DNA from: Xanthobacter autotrophicus
GTDB taxonomy: Bacteria; Pseudomonadota; Alphaproteobacteria; Rhizobiales; Xanthobacteraceae
Reading direction: 5' to 3'
Assembly: GCF_005871085.1 (NCBI RefSeq)
Contig: NZ_VAUP01000004.1
Location: 1-64,000, forward strand
Length of the DNA stretch: 64,000 nt
Shown here one piece after another: positions 1-7,931 of this stretch (its first letter is position 1; each line of letters starts with the position of its first letter). Both the position numbers and the translations under genes were made by a program. The notes beneath the pieces were generated by a model. That model did no database searches. It was not told where the DNA came from and saw nothing but the letters and a program-made list of their open reading frames with translations.

Positions 1-83
1 CTCCGCTTCCCGCGGGGCGCCCACCTTCCAGCCCGCAATTATGCGGAGCAGAACCCCCGCCGAAACCGGCGGCAACACAGACC

Positions 84-281
84 TTACAGGCCGGCGCTCT
101 GCATAATCCCGCTCTCCGCATAATCGACGCGGCCGACGAAGACCCGGTGGCTGGGGGCGTTCTCGCCGGTGGCCCGGACCTCGGGGACGATGCGCACGCC
201 CCGCGCCTGGACCGAAAGGGTGACGATCTCGCCGCTGAACTCGTTCGCGCCGGTCTTCTTGAAGGTGCCGATGGTCGCCAT
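84..281 (-). pseudogene. Truncated DUF736 family gene
   Basis: The 65-residue product begins MATIGTFKKTG and carries the conserved DUF736 segment (EIVTLSVQ, then ENAPSHRVFVGRV to about residue 52). It then runs into an unrelated 13-residue tail ending QSAGL. Family members are normally about 100 residues, so the C-terminal half, usually with the KLDDPSF-like region, is missing. The start is set by AGGAG a few bases upstream of the ATG. DUF736 proteins have no settled function and are common on rhizobial plasmids and integrative elements, which fits the neighbours here. It may be a small living variant, but loss of the conserved half argues for a pseudogene. Confidence 0.75.
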
Positions 282-935
282 GTTACGTCTCCTGATGTCT
301 GTCCCGAGCCCGCACCATGCGGCCTCGATGGGGATCAAAGGGCCGGAGGCGATCGACGCCGCACCCGCCGGGGTCCCCGCTGCGCTTGCGCAACGGGGTG
401 GCTCTGGGGCCGCAGCGCCAGCGGAGGATGGCAGCCAGACGACTTTCTTGGCTCGCGCGAGGAATGGGGGATCCGGGGTCCCCGCACGGCGTGCCGTGTG
501 GGGTGGTCGCCCAGGGGAAGAAAGTTGATTGGCGCCATTGCGGCACAGGCGATCGAGGCGCAGCCGTCGTCTGGCCAGATCCACCCATCGCAGAGGCCGC
601 TTCAGTGCGCTCGGACCGACAGGGATCGATCACGGAGACGTGGCGAGGCTCACTGTACCGCTCCAAGAGCGGCGTGATGTTCAAGGGATCGGCTGCTCAC
701 CCAGGTTTGGGCACGGCTTGCATCGTCCTCGATGTCCCCGGCCGCTCAGGGGTTCGACCCCTCTCGAGGTCACCGGACGACGGAACGGGACGCTTCCGGG
801 CAACACGTCGACGGGCCGCTTGCGGGGCGGAGCCGGCTCCGAGCCGAGCTTGAATGCCTCGGCGTTGCCCGACATCGGGCGATGACGGCAGAGCCGAAGC
901 TACCTTGTGCCCGCCGCCCCAGCCGAGAAAGAGGA
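282..935. other. Non-coding stretch, no gene recognised
   Basis: About 650 bases lie between the DUF736 remnant and the next minus-strand gene. Several open frames cross it on both strands, but none has recognisable protein character or a convincing ribosome binding site. It probably holds the DUF736 promoter region and decayed sequence. Confidence 0.5.
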
Positions 936-1376
936 TCAGGCCCTGGTGATGCCCCGCCCGGGCGGTTCGGACGGGATCAGCGCGGTCAACCGCACGAATG
1001 CCACGATGCCCACGGCAATCGCGCCGACACCTGAGAAGACCAACTGCCAGGTCTCCGACGGCAGGGTGTGCTTGACGATGCCATGGGTGGCGGCGTAGCC
1101 AGCGGCGACAGCGGGAGCGACGAAGGCGAGCACGACGAGGAGCTTCAGCCAGAGCGGCCGTACGACGGCGAGCATGAGCTGACCGATGCCGAATGTCGCA
1201 CCGGCGGCGACCAGGCCGACGGCTCCGGCGCCGAGCCAGCCCGCGCCGGAGCCGTAGGCCCAGCTGCCGGCGGTCAGCCCTAAGAAGAACGGCAGGGCAA
1301 AGACGGCGAGCGTGAACAGCAGCCAGCAGAGAACGCCGATGGCCGCGAGCGATCCGAGGATGGAGAGGACGATCAT
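936..1376 (-). CDS. Small polytopic membrane protein, unknown function
   Basis: The product has 146 residues and four hydrophobic segments (about residues 3-30, 38-62, 72-95 and 108-130), with short charged connections, so it is an inner-membrane protein. GGGAG lies about 9 bases before the ATG. No enzyme or transporter motif is visible. It sits with other genes of unknown function in the integrated element and may belong to its maintenance or transfer functions, but that is only positional. I do not recognise the family. Confidence 0.65.
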   Translation of the reverse strand: MIVLSILGSLAAIGVLCWLLFTLAVFALPFFLGLTAGSWAYGSGAGWLGAGAVGLVAAGATFGIGQLMLAVVRPLWLKLLVVLAFVAPAVAAGYAATHGIVKHTLPSETWQLVFSGVGAIAVGIVAFVRLTALIPSEPPGRGITRA

Positions 1377-1514
1377 GGTGGTGGTCTCCCGTGCACAAAA
1401 AAGCTGACGGTCGCGCCTTTCACCACCACCGCGGCGCAGCCAGAATGATAGCCGAGATCGCGCAGGTGCGGGAGCGGAGATCGTTGCGATCCCCGCTCAC
1501 CGTGGCTCGCCCGG

Positions 1515-1682
1515 TCAGGGGGTGAAGGGGTCGATCTCGCACAGGATCGCGGTGGCATCGCCATCGAACTCGTTGGCGGGCATGACCGAGAGGCTGCCGT
1601 CGCCGGCTTCGAAGATGACGATGGCGACCATCAGCGTGGTGGCGAGGCTGAAGGCGAAGGCGTGAGCATCGTTGAGGGACAT
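1515..1682 (-). CDS. Small 55-residue protein, unknown function
   Basis: Reading the minus strand from 1682 gives MSLNDAHAFAFSLATTLMV and ends CEIDPFTP before TGA. AGGAG lies 7 bases before the ATG. The N-terminal half is hydrophobic (a possible membrane segment at about residues 9-25) and the C-terminal half is acidic. It lies upstream of the four-helix membrane protein on the same strand. The good binding site and codon use support it. No function can be given. Confidence 0.55.
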   Translation of the reverse strand: MSLNDAHAFAFSLATTLMVAIVIFEAGDGSLSVMPANEFDGDATAILCEIDPFTP

Positions 1683-1700
1683 GGTCCGGCTCCTGTTCCG

Positions 1701-1742
1701 AGCGGGGCCATCCCCCGCTGACAGGCGCCCGACGTGTCGGGC
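1701..1742 (-). promoter_or_regulatory. Two stem-loops in the leader of the 55-residue gene
   Basis: Two perfect 7-base inverted repeats lie directly upstream of the small gene's ribosome binding site: AGCGGGG (1701-1707) with CCCCGCT (1713-1719), and GCCCGAC (1727-1733) with GTCGGGC (1736-1742). They could fold in the mRNA leader. The second, with a 2-base gap, would work better as a DNA operator. Function is inferred from position only. Confidence 0.35.
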
Positions 1743-1995
1743 CGAGAGCCGCAGTCACCGCGAAGGCGTCAGCCGATGCGGCGGCACGCATCGCGTTGCC
1801 GACCCCTTGTGGGTTGATGGCCCGAGGCGATCGGTCCGACCAAGGATCAGCGCACAAAAGCGGGGGTGGACCTGCGCGGACAGCGAGACGTATCCGGATG
1901 ACGCGGTTCAAAGCCCGGGCTTCGCTCGCTACAAGAGGGGGCTCGAGGCCGACACGGCGATGGGGCCCTTGGCCAACCACATGGTGACGAGAGGC

Positions 1996-2352
1996 ATGAC
2001 CTACGAGGAGTTCAATGCCTTCTGCGCGAGGTTGCCGGCCACGACCCATGTGGTGCAGTGGGGCGGATCACACGTCTGGAAGGTCGGCGGCAAGGTTTTC
2101 GCTATCGGCGGATGGCAGGACGACGAGGCCAGCTTCACCTTTAAGGTCAGCGACATCTCCTATGAGGTGCTCCAGGCGCAGCCGGGCCTACGCCCGGCCC
2201 CCTATCTCGCCTCACGTGGCCTGAAGTGGATCCAGCACCACGCCAAGCCCGGCCTATCGGACGCGGAACTGTGCGACTACATCGGGCAGTCGCACGCCAT
2301 CGTCTCGCGGGGCCTCTCGAGAAAGATGCGCGCTGAGCTGGGCTTCCATTAG
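1996..2352 (+). CDS. MmcQ/YjbR family protein
   Basis: The 118-residue protein starts MTYEEFNAFC and contains family hallmarks: a phenylalanine-rich N-terminal helix, the strand KVGGKVFAIGGW (about 33-44), the SFTFKV strand, the APYLASRGLKWIQ segment (about 73-85) and a C-terminal helix with the LSRKMRAELG end. YjbR-like proteins have a small double-wing fold reminiscent of DNA-binding proteins, but their role is not settled. Homologues begin near this methionine. The in-frame ATG at 1981 and the more upstream one at 1960 are less likely because no conserved sequence precedes residue 1. It is the only plus-strand gene in this part of the element. Confidence 0.75.
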   Translation: MTYEEFNAFCARLPATTHVVQWGGSHVWKVGGKVFAIGGWQDDEASFTFKVSDISYEVLQAQPGLRPAPYLASRGLKWIQHHAKPGLSDAELCDYIGQSHAIVSRGLSRKMRAELGFH

Positions 2353-2421
2353 TATAAAGGCGACGTTGCAGCGCGCGGCGACGTGCGCAGACATTTGCGG
2401 AAGGTTGGTGAACGGTGGCGC

Positions 2422-3342
2422 TCATGCGCCACCGAACCTCCAGACCGGGATGCCGAGGGTCTTCGCCTTGTCGGCGAGGTTCTGCTGGATGCCGGTGCCT
2501 GGAAACACCAAGACCCCGATCGGCAGCACTGCGAGCATCTGGTCGTTACGCTTGAAGGGAGCGGCGCGGCCGTGCTTCGTCCAGTCTGGCGCGAAGCCGA
2601 TCTGCGGCACATTGCGGTGGTCGGCCCAGCGGGAGGCGATCTTCTCGGCGCCCTTCGGCGACTTGCCGTGCATCAGCACCATGTCCGGGTGCTTGGCGTG
2701 GACCTTGTCGAGGGCGTCCCAGATGAGCCGGTGATCGTTGAAGTCCAGCCCGCCGGTGAAGGCAACCTTCGGACCCGGCGGCAGGAGCACCTCCTGTTCG
2801 GCGCGCTTCTTCGCCATCAGGAAGTCGCGGCTGTCGATCATCGCCGCCGTCATGGCCTTGTGGTTGACCATCGACCCGGTGCGAGGACGCCAAGGCATCC
2901 CGGCGTGACGCTCGTAGTGCTCGGCGGCCTCGTCGCGCATCAACTCGAAGGCGTCGCGGCGCTCGATCAGCGTCTGCCCTTCGGTGGTGAGGTGTTCCAG
3001 CTCGACGGATCTGACCTCGCTGCCGTCCTGTGCCTGCTGGGACCGGCGCTGGCCCTGCTCATTGTCGTCGAGCGCGCGTTCGATCCGGCCGGTGGCGCGG
3101 TGGAAGAGGTTGACCGTCGACCAGAGGAGGTCGTCGAGGTCTGGCTCGAGGCGGGAGTCGGTCAGGGTGGAGATGAAGGCGTCGAAGATGTCGGCGACGG
3201 CGCCGGCGAGACGATGGCCTTCCGGGAGTGGCCGGGGATCAGGGTCATCGAGGAAGGGGCGGTAGCCATAGAGCTGGAGTTCGGTCAGGACATGGTCGGT
3301 TGGGGAAGAGACGTGATGCGGCTCGTCGTCGTGCTCGCTCAT
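2422..3342 (-). CDS. DUF2493 (SLOG superfamily, YspA/YpsA-related) protein
   Basis: The product has 306 residues. The N-terminal 170 residues are mostly helical and acidic. The C-terminal part (about 185-306) is a Rossmann-like DUF2493 domain, with KVAFTGGLDFNDHRLIWDAL at its start, the MVLMHGKSPKGAE nucleotide-binding-type turn, and GVLVFPGTGIQQNLADKAK near the end. This domain belongs to the SLOG group, thought to bind nucleotides or nucleotide derivatives. CGGAG precedes the ATG. It is usual cargo of rhizobial conjugative elements beside the Toprim and ParB-like genes found here. Its biochemical role is unknown. Confidence 0.85.
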   Translation of the reverse strand: MSEHDDEPHHVSSPTDHVLTELQLYGYRPFLDDPDPRPLPEGHRLAGAVADIFDAFISTLTDSRLEPDLDDLLWSTVNLFHRATGRIERALDDNEQGQRRSQQAQDGSEVRSVELEHLTTEGQTLIERRDAFELMRDEAAEHYERHAGMPWRPRTGSMVNHKAMTAAMIDSRDFLMAKKRAEQEVLLPPGPKVAFTGGLDFNDHRLIWDALDKVHAKHPDMVLMHGKSPKGAEKIASRWADHRNVPQIGFAPDWTKHGRAAPFKRNDQMLAVLPIGVLVFPGTGIQQNLADKAKTLGIPVWRFGGA

Positions 3343-3653
3343 GGGATGCTCCGTCGGCTGGACCGCGACCGTCGCGGCCTTCGTGGCGGCGGAAGCCCCA
3401 GGCGGGACGGACCTGCACCCGAAGCCCGGCTGAGGGGCGAAGCGTCAGCGGAGGAGGGCGAAGGCCGGCGATTTTGCTTCGCGATGGAAAGCGCGGGCTT
3501 CGCCCGCGCGCCGGAAAATCGTCGGCCGCAGCCATTGCCGGGCCGGCTCGCTTGTGGGCTCGATTGCCCTCTGGAAGGCCGAGGCGCGGTCCTCTTCGGC
3601 GTGGTCGCATCCGAGCGAGCGTGAACGCAGCCGCCCCCCACTTCCTTTCCCGG
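3343..3653. other. Intergenic stretch without a recognised gene
   Basis: About 310 bases separate the DUF2493 gene from the Toprim gene. The frames crossing it are low-complexity, arginine/proline-rich translations of GC-rich DNA. It presumably holds the promoter and leader of the DUF2493 gene. I see no clear terminator. Confidence 0.5.
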
Positions 3654-4706
3654 CTACGCTGCCGATGCCAGGAAGCGGCTGACGTCCTGTGGGGCGAGCT
3701 GGACCCGCGTGCTGGCCCGGAGAGCGTCGATGCCGAGCGCGCGCAGATCCTCGTTGAAGTCGCCGAGCGCCGGCGACAGCACCATGGCCTCGATCCCGAC
3801 CGCTTCTGCCCGCTCGATGAGGCGGTCCCGCGCGCCATCGCCGGCCGGATCATTGTCGCGCACGATGTAGAGCCGGCGCAGCGTGTCCGGGAACAGGACA
3901 GCGGCAAGATGAGCCGCCGAGAGCGTCGCGGCCATCGCCATGCCGGGCAGGACACAGCGGAGCGAGAGTACGGTCTCGATGCCCTCGCCGGCGGCCATGA
4001 CATCGTTCGGCACACCGAACCGGGCCGCATTGCCGAGGAGATCGCCCATGGCCCGCCGCGGCGTGTCGATCGGTGCCTTGCCGAGCCGGATGGGATCAAA
4101 GCCATCGGGGTCGAGCCAGGTGCGGTGGGCGCCGGTGAGCTTGCCATCGAGATCAGTGACGGCGGCGATCATTGCCGGCCAGACCTCAGTGGGTGCATGC
4201 AGGTCGGGCCGGTAGTAGCAGCGCGGATGAAAGCGCAGGCTTCCGGGTCCGTGCAAAGCCGTAATGCCGCGGTTCCGCAGATAGGCTTCCACGATTGTGC
4301 CCGAAATCGGCTGCGTCATGGCGATGAGCCGGCGTGCTGCGTCCACCGAGCCGGCCGGCGCAGAGGCGACGGGTCGCCGGGCGTTCCTCGGTTCTGGCTC
4401 GGTCCGTGGCAGAGCGAGGAAGGTGCGAGCCTCCTCAGCGACGTCCCGGAAGTCGACGAGGCCCAGGGCTTCGCGAATGACGTCGAGGAGATCACCATGC
4501 TCTGAGGTCGCGGCATCGGTCCACTTACCGGCCGGGCCTTTCATCGAGTCTCTGAGCCGGACGAACAGGGAGCGGCCCGGCGTGTTGCGCACATCGCCGA
4601 CTAGCCAGTAATGGCCCTCGCGCCGGCCGTTGGAGAGATAGCGGCGACAGACGGCTTCGGCCTGGTCGGCGAGACGGCGCGCGAGATCATGTGGTGATCC
4701 CGACAT
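3654..4706 (-). CDS. Toprim-domain protein, DNA primase-like
   Basis: The 350-residue protein has a helical N-terminal region with a conserved WKG-type stretch (GPAGKWTDAATSEHGDLLD, about 55-73) typical of phage/plasmid primase-like proteins. A Toprim fold begins at about residue 215, with the catalytic-type glutamate in AGEGIETVLS and the acidic pair in IVRDNDPAGDGARDR. The family acts on nucleic acid (priming or processing) in mobile elements. A zinc-binding domain at the N-terminus is not obvious. GGAGG lies upstream of the ATG, after a terminator that separates it from the parB-like gene. It probably takes part in replication or conjugative processing of the element. Confidence 0.85.
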   Translation of the reverse strand: MSGSPHDLARRLADQAEAVCRRYLSNGRREGHYWLVGDVRNTPGRSLFVRLRDSMKGPAGKWTDAATSEHGDLLDVIREALGLVDFRDVAEEARTFLALPRTEPEPRNARRPVASAPAGSVDAARRLIAMTQPISGTIVEAYLRNRGITALHGPGSLRFHPRCYYRPDLHAPTEVWPAMIAAVTDLDGKLTGAHRTWLDPDGFDPIRLGKAPIDTPRRAMGDLLGNAARFGVPNDVMAAGEGIETVLSLRCVLPGMAMAATLSAAHLAAVLFPDTLRRLYIVRDNDPAGDGARDRLIERAEAVGIEAMVLSPALGDFNEDLRALGIDALRASTRVQLAPQDVSRFLASAA

Positions 4707-4716
4707 GATGCGCCTC

Positions 4717-4752
4717 CAAAAGAAAAGCCCGCAGGGCGTGAAGCCCTGCGGG
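4717..4752 (-). terminator. Rho-independent terminator after the parB-like gene
   Basis: On the minus strand CCCGCAGGGC and GCCCTGCGGG form a perfect 10-base stem with a 5-base loop, followed by TTTTCTTTT. It lies 24 bases past the parB-like stop codon and just before the Toprim gene's ribosome binding site. Confidence 0.85.
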
Positions 4753-4775
4753 TCAAGGAGAGGAGGGAGGACCTG

Positions 4776-6350
4776 TCAGCCGGCCAGGGTCGCGTGGACC
4801 GCAGGTTCGGCTTCGTCAGTGTCCGCGAAGCCGTCGCTTTGGCCCATGGCCGTTTCGCCGTCTTTTCTCACCGTTTCTTCACTGGCCGGTTCCGGCGCGA
4901 GCCTCCCGTCGGTCTCGGCGTACCCTGGCGTGCGCAGCGGCTCGGGCAGCCAGCCGGTCTCGGCGAGCAACGTCTCCGCCTCGGTGGCCATGTCGCCCTT
5001 CTTGAGGTGGGCGAGCTCCGTCATCAGCCGGTCCGAGAGCGGCGACAGGCCGTCATCTTCTTCGGGCTCCGGTGCTTCGGCGTCCGTGGTGACGGCATCC
5101 GCATCGTGGCTGTCCGCGGCGACCACACGCCCGCCGTCGCCCGCGCCCAGGTCAGCCTCCGGTTCGGCCGGCGCTTCGTCCTCGGGGCGGACATAGCCGC
5201 GCTCGACCCGCAGGCTGCCGTCATGGGCGATGCTGACGAAGGCGCCGGCCCGGGCAATATCGGATGGATCGAAGGCGAGCGGCCGATCCTCCCAGGCTTC
5301 GAGCTCGGCCTCCAGCTCGCCGAGGCGGGCGTCGATGTCGTCCGGCAGCTCGTCGGAGGCGTCATAGTCCTCCGACAGACGATCGTATTCCGCCTGTACG
5401 GCGTCCCGGGCGGCTTCCTCCTCGGTCGTCAGGGGAACCGGCTCGCCGCGCAGCTGGCGCAGGCCGAAGGTGTGGCCATAGGCGAAGTCGGGCGCGACCT
5501 CGATCCATTTCCACCCCTCGGCGGCGATCACCTCGGAGTCCGCCCTCAGCTTGTCGCCCACCATCCGGTCCACCAAGGCCACATCCTGCAGCCAGCCGCC
5601 GTCATCACCCTGGAACAGGTCACGCAGGATTGTGCCGCCGGCCTCCACGTAGGCCTCAACGCCGATGAACCGGGCCCGCTTGTCGGAGGCGCGCACCGCG
5701 CCTTCGGTCAGCATGCGGCGGATGACATGGGGCTGCTTGTCATAGGATTGCTGCAGCCGCTCGAACACCTGCTCCTGGCGCTCGTGGTCGCCCGACACAG
5801 TGAAGGCCATGAGCTGGTCCAGCGACATGCCATCCTCGGCGTAGGTGTCCAGCAGCCTGGGCGAGACCGAGGCGAGCTTCAGGCGTTGCTTCACGACGCC
5901 CACCGAGACGAAGAAGGCGGCGGCGATCTCCTCCTCGGACTGCCCTTTCTTCCGCAAGGCGAGGAAGGCCCGAAACTGGTCGAGGGGATGGAGCGGTGCG
6001 CGCTGGACGTTCTCGGCGAGGGAGTCCTCCTCGGCGATGCCATCCTCGCGCACGACGCACGGCACGGGCGCGCTCCTGGCGAGGCGCTTCTGCTTCACCA
6101 GCAGTTCAAGCGCCCGGTAACGGCGGCCGCCGGCCGGGATCTCGAATAGGCCGGTCTCGACGCCATCGGCGTCGACCACCGGCCGGACGCTCAGGCCCTG
6201 CAGGAGGCCGCGGCGGGCGATGTCCTCGGCCAGCTCCTCGACGGAGACGCCGGCTCGCACGTGTCGGACATTCGCCTGACTGAGCACGAGATGATGGAAG
6301 GGAATGTCGCGCGAGGGCGACAGGGTGATCTTCTTCTTCGCGATGGCCAT
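4776..6350 (-). CDS. ParB/Spo0J-like nuclease-domain protein with an internal deletion
   Basis: The 524-residue product starts with the ParB N-domain (about 15-115): LSQANVRHV, then IPAGGRRYRALELL (the GxRR box) and LAENVQRAPLHPLDQ. A helix-turn-helix-type segment follows (about 120-165, SEEEIAAAFFVSVGVVKQRL), then a long acidic middle. Family members on rhizobial elements usually reach about 700 residues. Here SDRLMTEL at about residue 445 runs straight into AHLKKGDMA and the normal end ETGWLPEPLRTPG, so roughly 170 residues between these blocks appear to be lost in frame. It probably binds element DNA in partition or regulation. A structured leader and CGGAG precede the start. Confidence 0.85.
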   Translation of the reverse strand: MAIAKKKITLSPSRDIPFHHLVLSQANVRHVRAGVSVEELAEDIARRGLLQGLSVRPVVDADGVETGLFEIPAGGRRYRALELLVKQKRLARSAPVPCVVREDGIAEEDSLAENVQRAPLHPLDQFRAFLALRKKGQSEEEIAAAFFVSVGVVKQRLKLASVSPRLLDTYAEDGMSLDQLMAFTVSGDHERQEQVFERLQQSYDKQPHVIRRMLTEGAVRASDKRARFIGVEAYVEAGGTILRDLFQGDDGGWLQDVALVDRMVGDKLRADSEVIAAEGWKWIEVAPDFAYGHTFGLRQLRGEPVPLTTEEEAARDAVQAEYDRLSEDYDASDELPDDIDARLGELEAELEAWEDRPLAFDPSDIARAGAFVSIAHDGSLRVERGYVRPEDEAPAEPEADLGAGDGGRVVAADSHDADAVTTDAEAPEPEEDDGLSPLSDRLMTELAHLKKGDMATEAETLLAETGWLPEPLRTPGYAETDGRLAPEPASEETVRKDGETAMGQSDGFADTDEAEPAVHATLAG

Positions 6351-6365
6351 CGGGATGATCTCCGC

Positions 6366-6406
6366 GACGGGCGGCCGAGAGCCTCTCTCTCAGCTCCAAG
6401 CCCGTC
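6366..6406 (-). ncRNA. Structured mRNA leader of the parB-like gene
   Basis: On the minus strand an outer stem GACGGGC (6400-6406) pairs with GCCCGTC (6366-6372). It encloses an inner 7-base-pair hairpin, CTGAGAG with CTCTCGG, around the loop AGAGG (6382-6386). The structure ends 15 bases before the ATG at 6350, next to the CGGAG ribosome binding site. A second copy with compensatory stem changes, the same loop and the same 15-base distance precedes the DUF932 gene (7744-7783). A cis-acting control element for translation is the likely role. The structure comes from base pairing read by eye. Confidence 0.65.
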
Positions 6407-6490
6407 ACGAAGCGAAGCGCCGCCCTCTGCCTCTGAGGACGGCGCCGCAAAGCCGACGATCCGGAAAGCCGGGAGAACGGGAAGGCACAA

Positions 6491-6522
6491 AGCCGGAGAC
6501 ACGGCTCTGCGTGTCTCCGGCT
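6491..6522 (-). terminator. Stem-loop terminator after the DUF932 gene
   Basis: GCCGGAGACAC (6492-6502) and GTGTCTCCGGC (6511-6521) form a perfect 11-base stem with an 8-base loop, 10 bases past the DUF932 stop on the minus strand. The following run of T is short, so termination may be partial and allow read-through into the parB-like gene. Confidence 0.65.
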
Positions 6523-6531
6523 TTGCAGAAG

Positions 6532-7728
6532 TCAGGAAGCCCGGTCGAGGAGCTTCTTCGCTCGTGCCTCCAGGTCGAGACGGGCGTCCTGGTGGGGCTT
6601 GTCCCGTGCCACCGCGGTGATGCCCTGCACGAAGTCGAAGACGCTCTCGGGCTTGCGCCCCTCTTCGGCGAGCACAGTCTCGATGATTTTCGAGGTCTCG
6701 GCCTTGGAGAAGCCGCGCTTGCGCAGGAAATCGCTGCGGTCCTCGTCGGAGCGGGCCACGATCTTCTCCCGCGCCGCCTTGATGCCGTTGACGAAGGGGA
6801 GGGGGGAGGAGTTGGCGAAACGGGTCAAAGCGGGCTCTGCCTCGTGGGCAAAGCGCGAGGCGGCGTACTTCGAGTGGCGGATGGTGATCTCTTCGAAATC
6901 CTCGACGCCCCACAGATTGCGGTTCTGGCACACGGCCCTGAGATAGAAGCTCGCGATGCCGAGGGTCTTCGCGCCCACCTCCGAGTTCCAGCAATAAAAG
7001 CCGCGGAAGAAGAGGTCGGGTGAGCCATCCGGCAGCCGGCCGGCCTCAATGGGATTGAGATCGTCCACCAGGAACAGGAAGACGTCCCGGTCCGAGGCAT
7101 AAAGGGTGGTGGTGTCCCTCGTGATGTCGACGCTGGGATTGTAGAGGCCGGTCGACCAGTCGAGGACGCCGGGCACCTTCCAGCGGGTATCCCCGGTGCC
7201 ATTGCCGGCGATCCGCTGCACGGCTGCGACCAGCTCATGGTCGTAGATCCGGCCATATTCCGCACCGGTGACGGCACGCAGCTCGATCCGGCCGTCCTCG
7301 ATCTCGAAAGTCTTGACCTGCTCGGCACGGTGGGAGGTGAGGCCATACTGCAGGTTGATGCCGGCGAGCGGTGCCGGGAGCTGGCGCAGATACGCCGCCG
7401 GCGCCCCGACGAGGCTCGCAAGCTGGCCGAAGCTCCAGTGCGTCGGGGCGAGGGGGGCGTCCGAGCCCGGCAGCATCAGGGAGAGGCGCTCGGCGTCCTC
7501 TCGGCTCGCTTCCACCCGGATCGCCGCGCTCTCCACCGTCCGGGTGCGGCTGCGCTCGGTCCGGCGGGACACGGCGGCGAACAGGTCCGACAGGGACAGG
7601 TACCGCTCGTCGTCGGGCCGGGAGAACCACTCCGAGGACACGCGGCCAATCCGCTCGCCGCGGCTCACATCCACCTTGTAGGCACCGGCACTCGAGGGCG
7701 CCGCGTCCAGAGTCACCACCTGGGTCAT
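6532..7728 (-). CDS. DUF932 domain protein
   Basis: The 398-residue protein belongs to the DUF932 family (phage/plasmid-like proteins of unknown activity, common on rhizobial elements). Visible family features are an N-terminal region with LSLSDLFAAV, LAGINLQYGLT at about 135, RAVTGAEYGRIYDHELV, the VFLFLVDD strand, FFRGFYCWNSEVGAKT and AVCQNRNLWG. The ATG at 7728 is preferred because GGAGG stands 9 bases before it. An in-frame ATG at 7743 overlaps that binding site. The same covarying leader as on the parB-like gene precedes it. Between this gene and parB-like lies a stem-loop. Confidence 0.85.
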   Translation of the reverse strand: MTQVVTLDAAPSSAGAYKVDVSRGERIGRVSSEWFSRPDDERYLSLSDLFAAVSRRTERSRTRTVESAAIRVEASREDAERLSLMLPGSDAPLAPTHWSFGQLASLVGAPAAYLRQLPAPLAGINLQYGLTSHRAEQVKTFEIEDGRIELRAVTGAEYGRIYDHELVAAVQRIAGNGTGDTRWKVPGVLDWSTGLYNPSVDITRDTTTLYASDRDVFLFLVDDLNPIEAGRLPDGSPDLFFRGFYCWNSEVGAKTLGIASFYLRAVCQNRNLWGVEDFEEITIRHSKYAASRFAHEAEPALTRFANSSPLPFVNGIKAAREKIVARSDEDRSDFLRKRGFSKAETSKIIETVLAEEGRKPESVFDFVQGITAVARDKPHQDARLDLEARAKKLLDRAS

Positions 7729-7743
7729 GGGACCAACCTCCAT

Positions 7744-7783
7744 GACGGGCGCCGGAAGCCTCTCCTCCGGCCCTCAACCCGTC
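7744..7783 (-). ncRNA. Structured mRNA leader of the DUF932 gene
   Basis: This is the second copy of the leader found before the parB-like gene. The outer stem is GACGGG (7778-7783) with CCCGTC (7744-7749). The inner hairpin CCGGAGG with CTTCCGG holds the same AGAGG loop (7759-7763). Relative to the first copy three inner pairs change on both or one side but still pair (A-U to G-C, G-C to A-U, A-U to G-U). Distance to the start codon is again 15 bases. Confidence 0.65.
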
Positions 7784-7931
7784 ACGGAAACCCGATCCAA
7801 CCTCTCACTCTCGGGCGCAAAGCGCGTGTCCGGGAGGAGAGAACGGAATTCGGGCGCAAGCTCGGCCGGAATGCTCATCGCGGGGCGGCCTTGTCGCTCG
7901 ATCGGCATCCGCTTGGTCAGGGAGAAGCGCG

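Noticed and set aside
2383-3624. A 413-codon plus-strand open frame opposite the DUF2493 gene
   Set aside because: It is the antisense shadow of a gene with clear family motifs. Its translation is low-complexity and rich in Arg, Gly and Glu.
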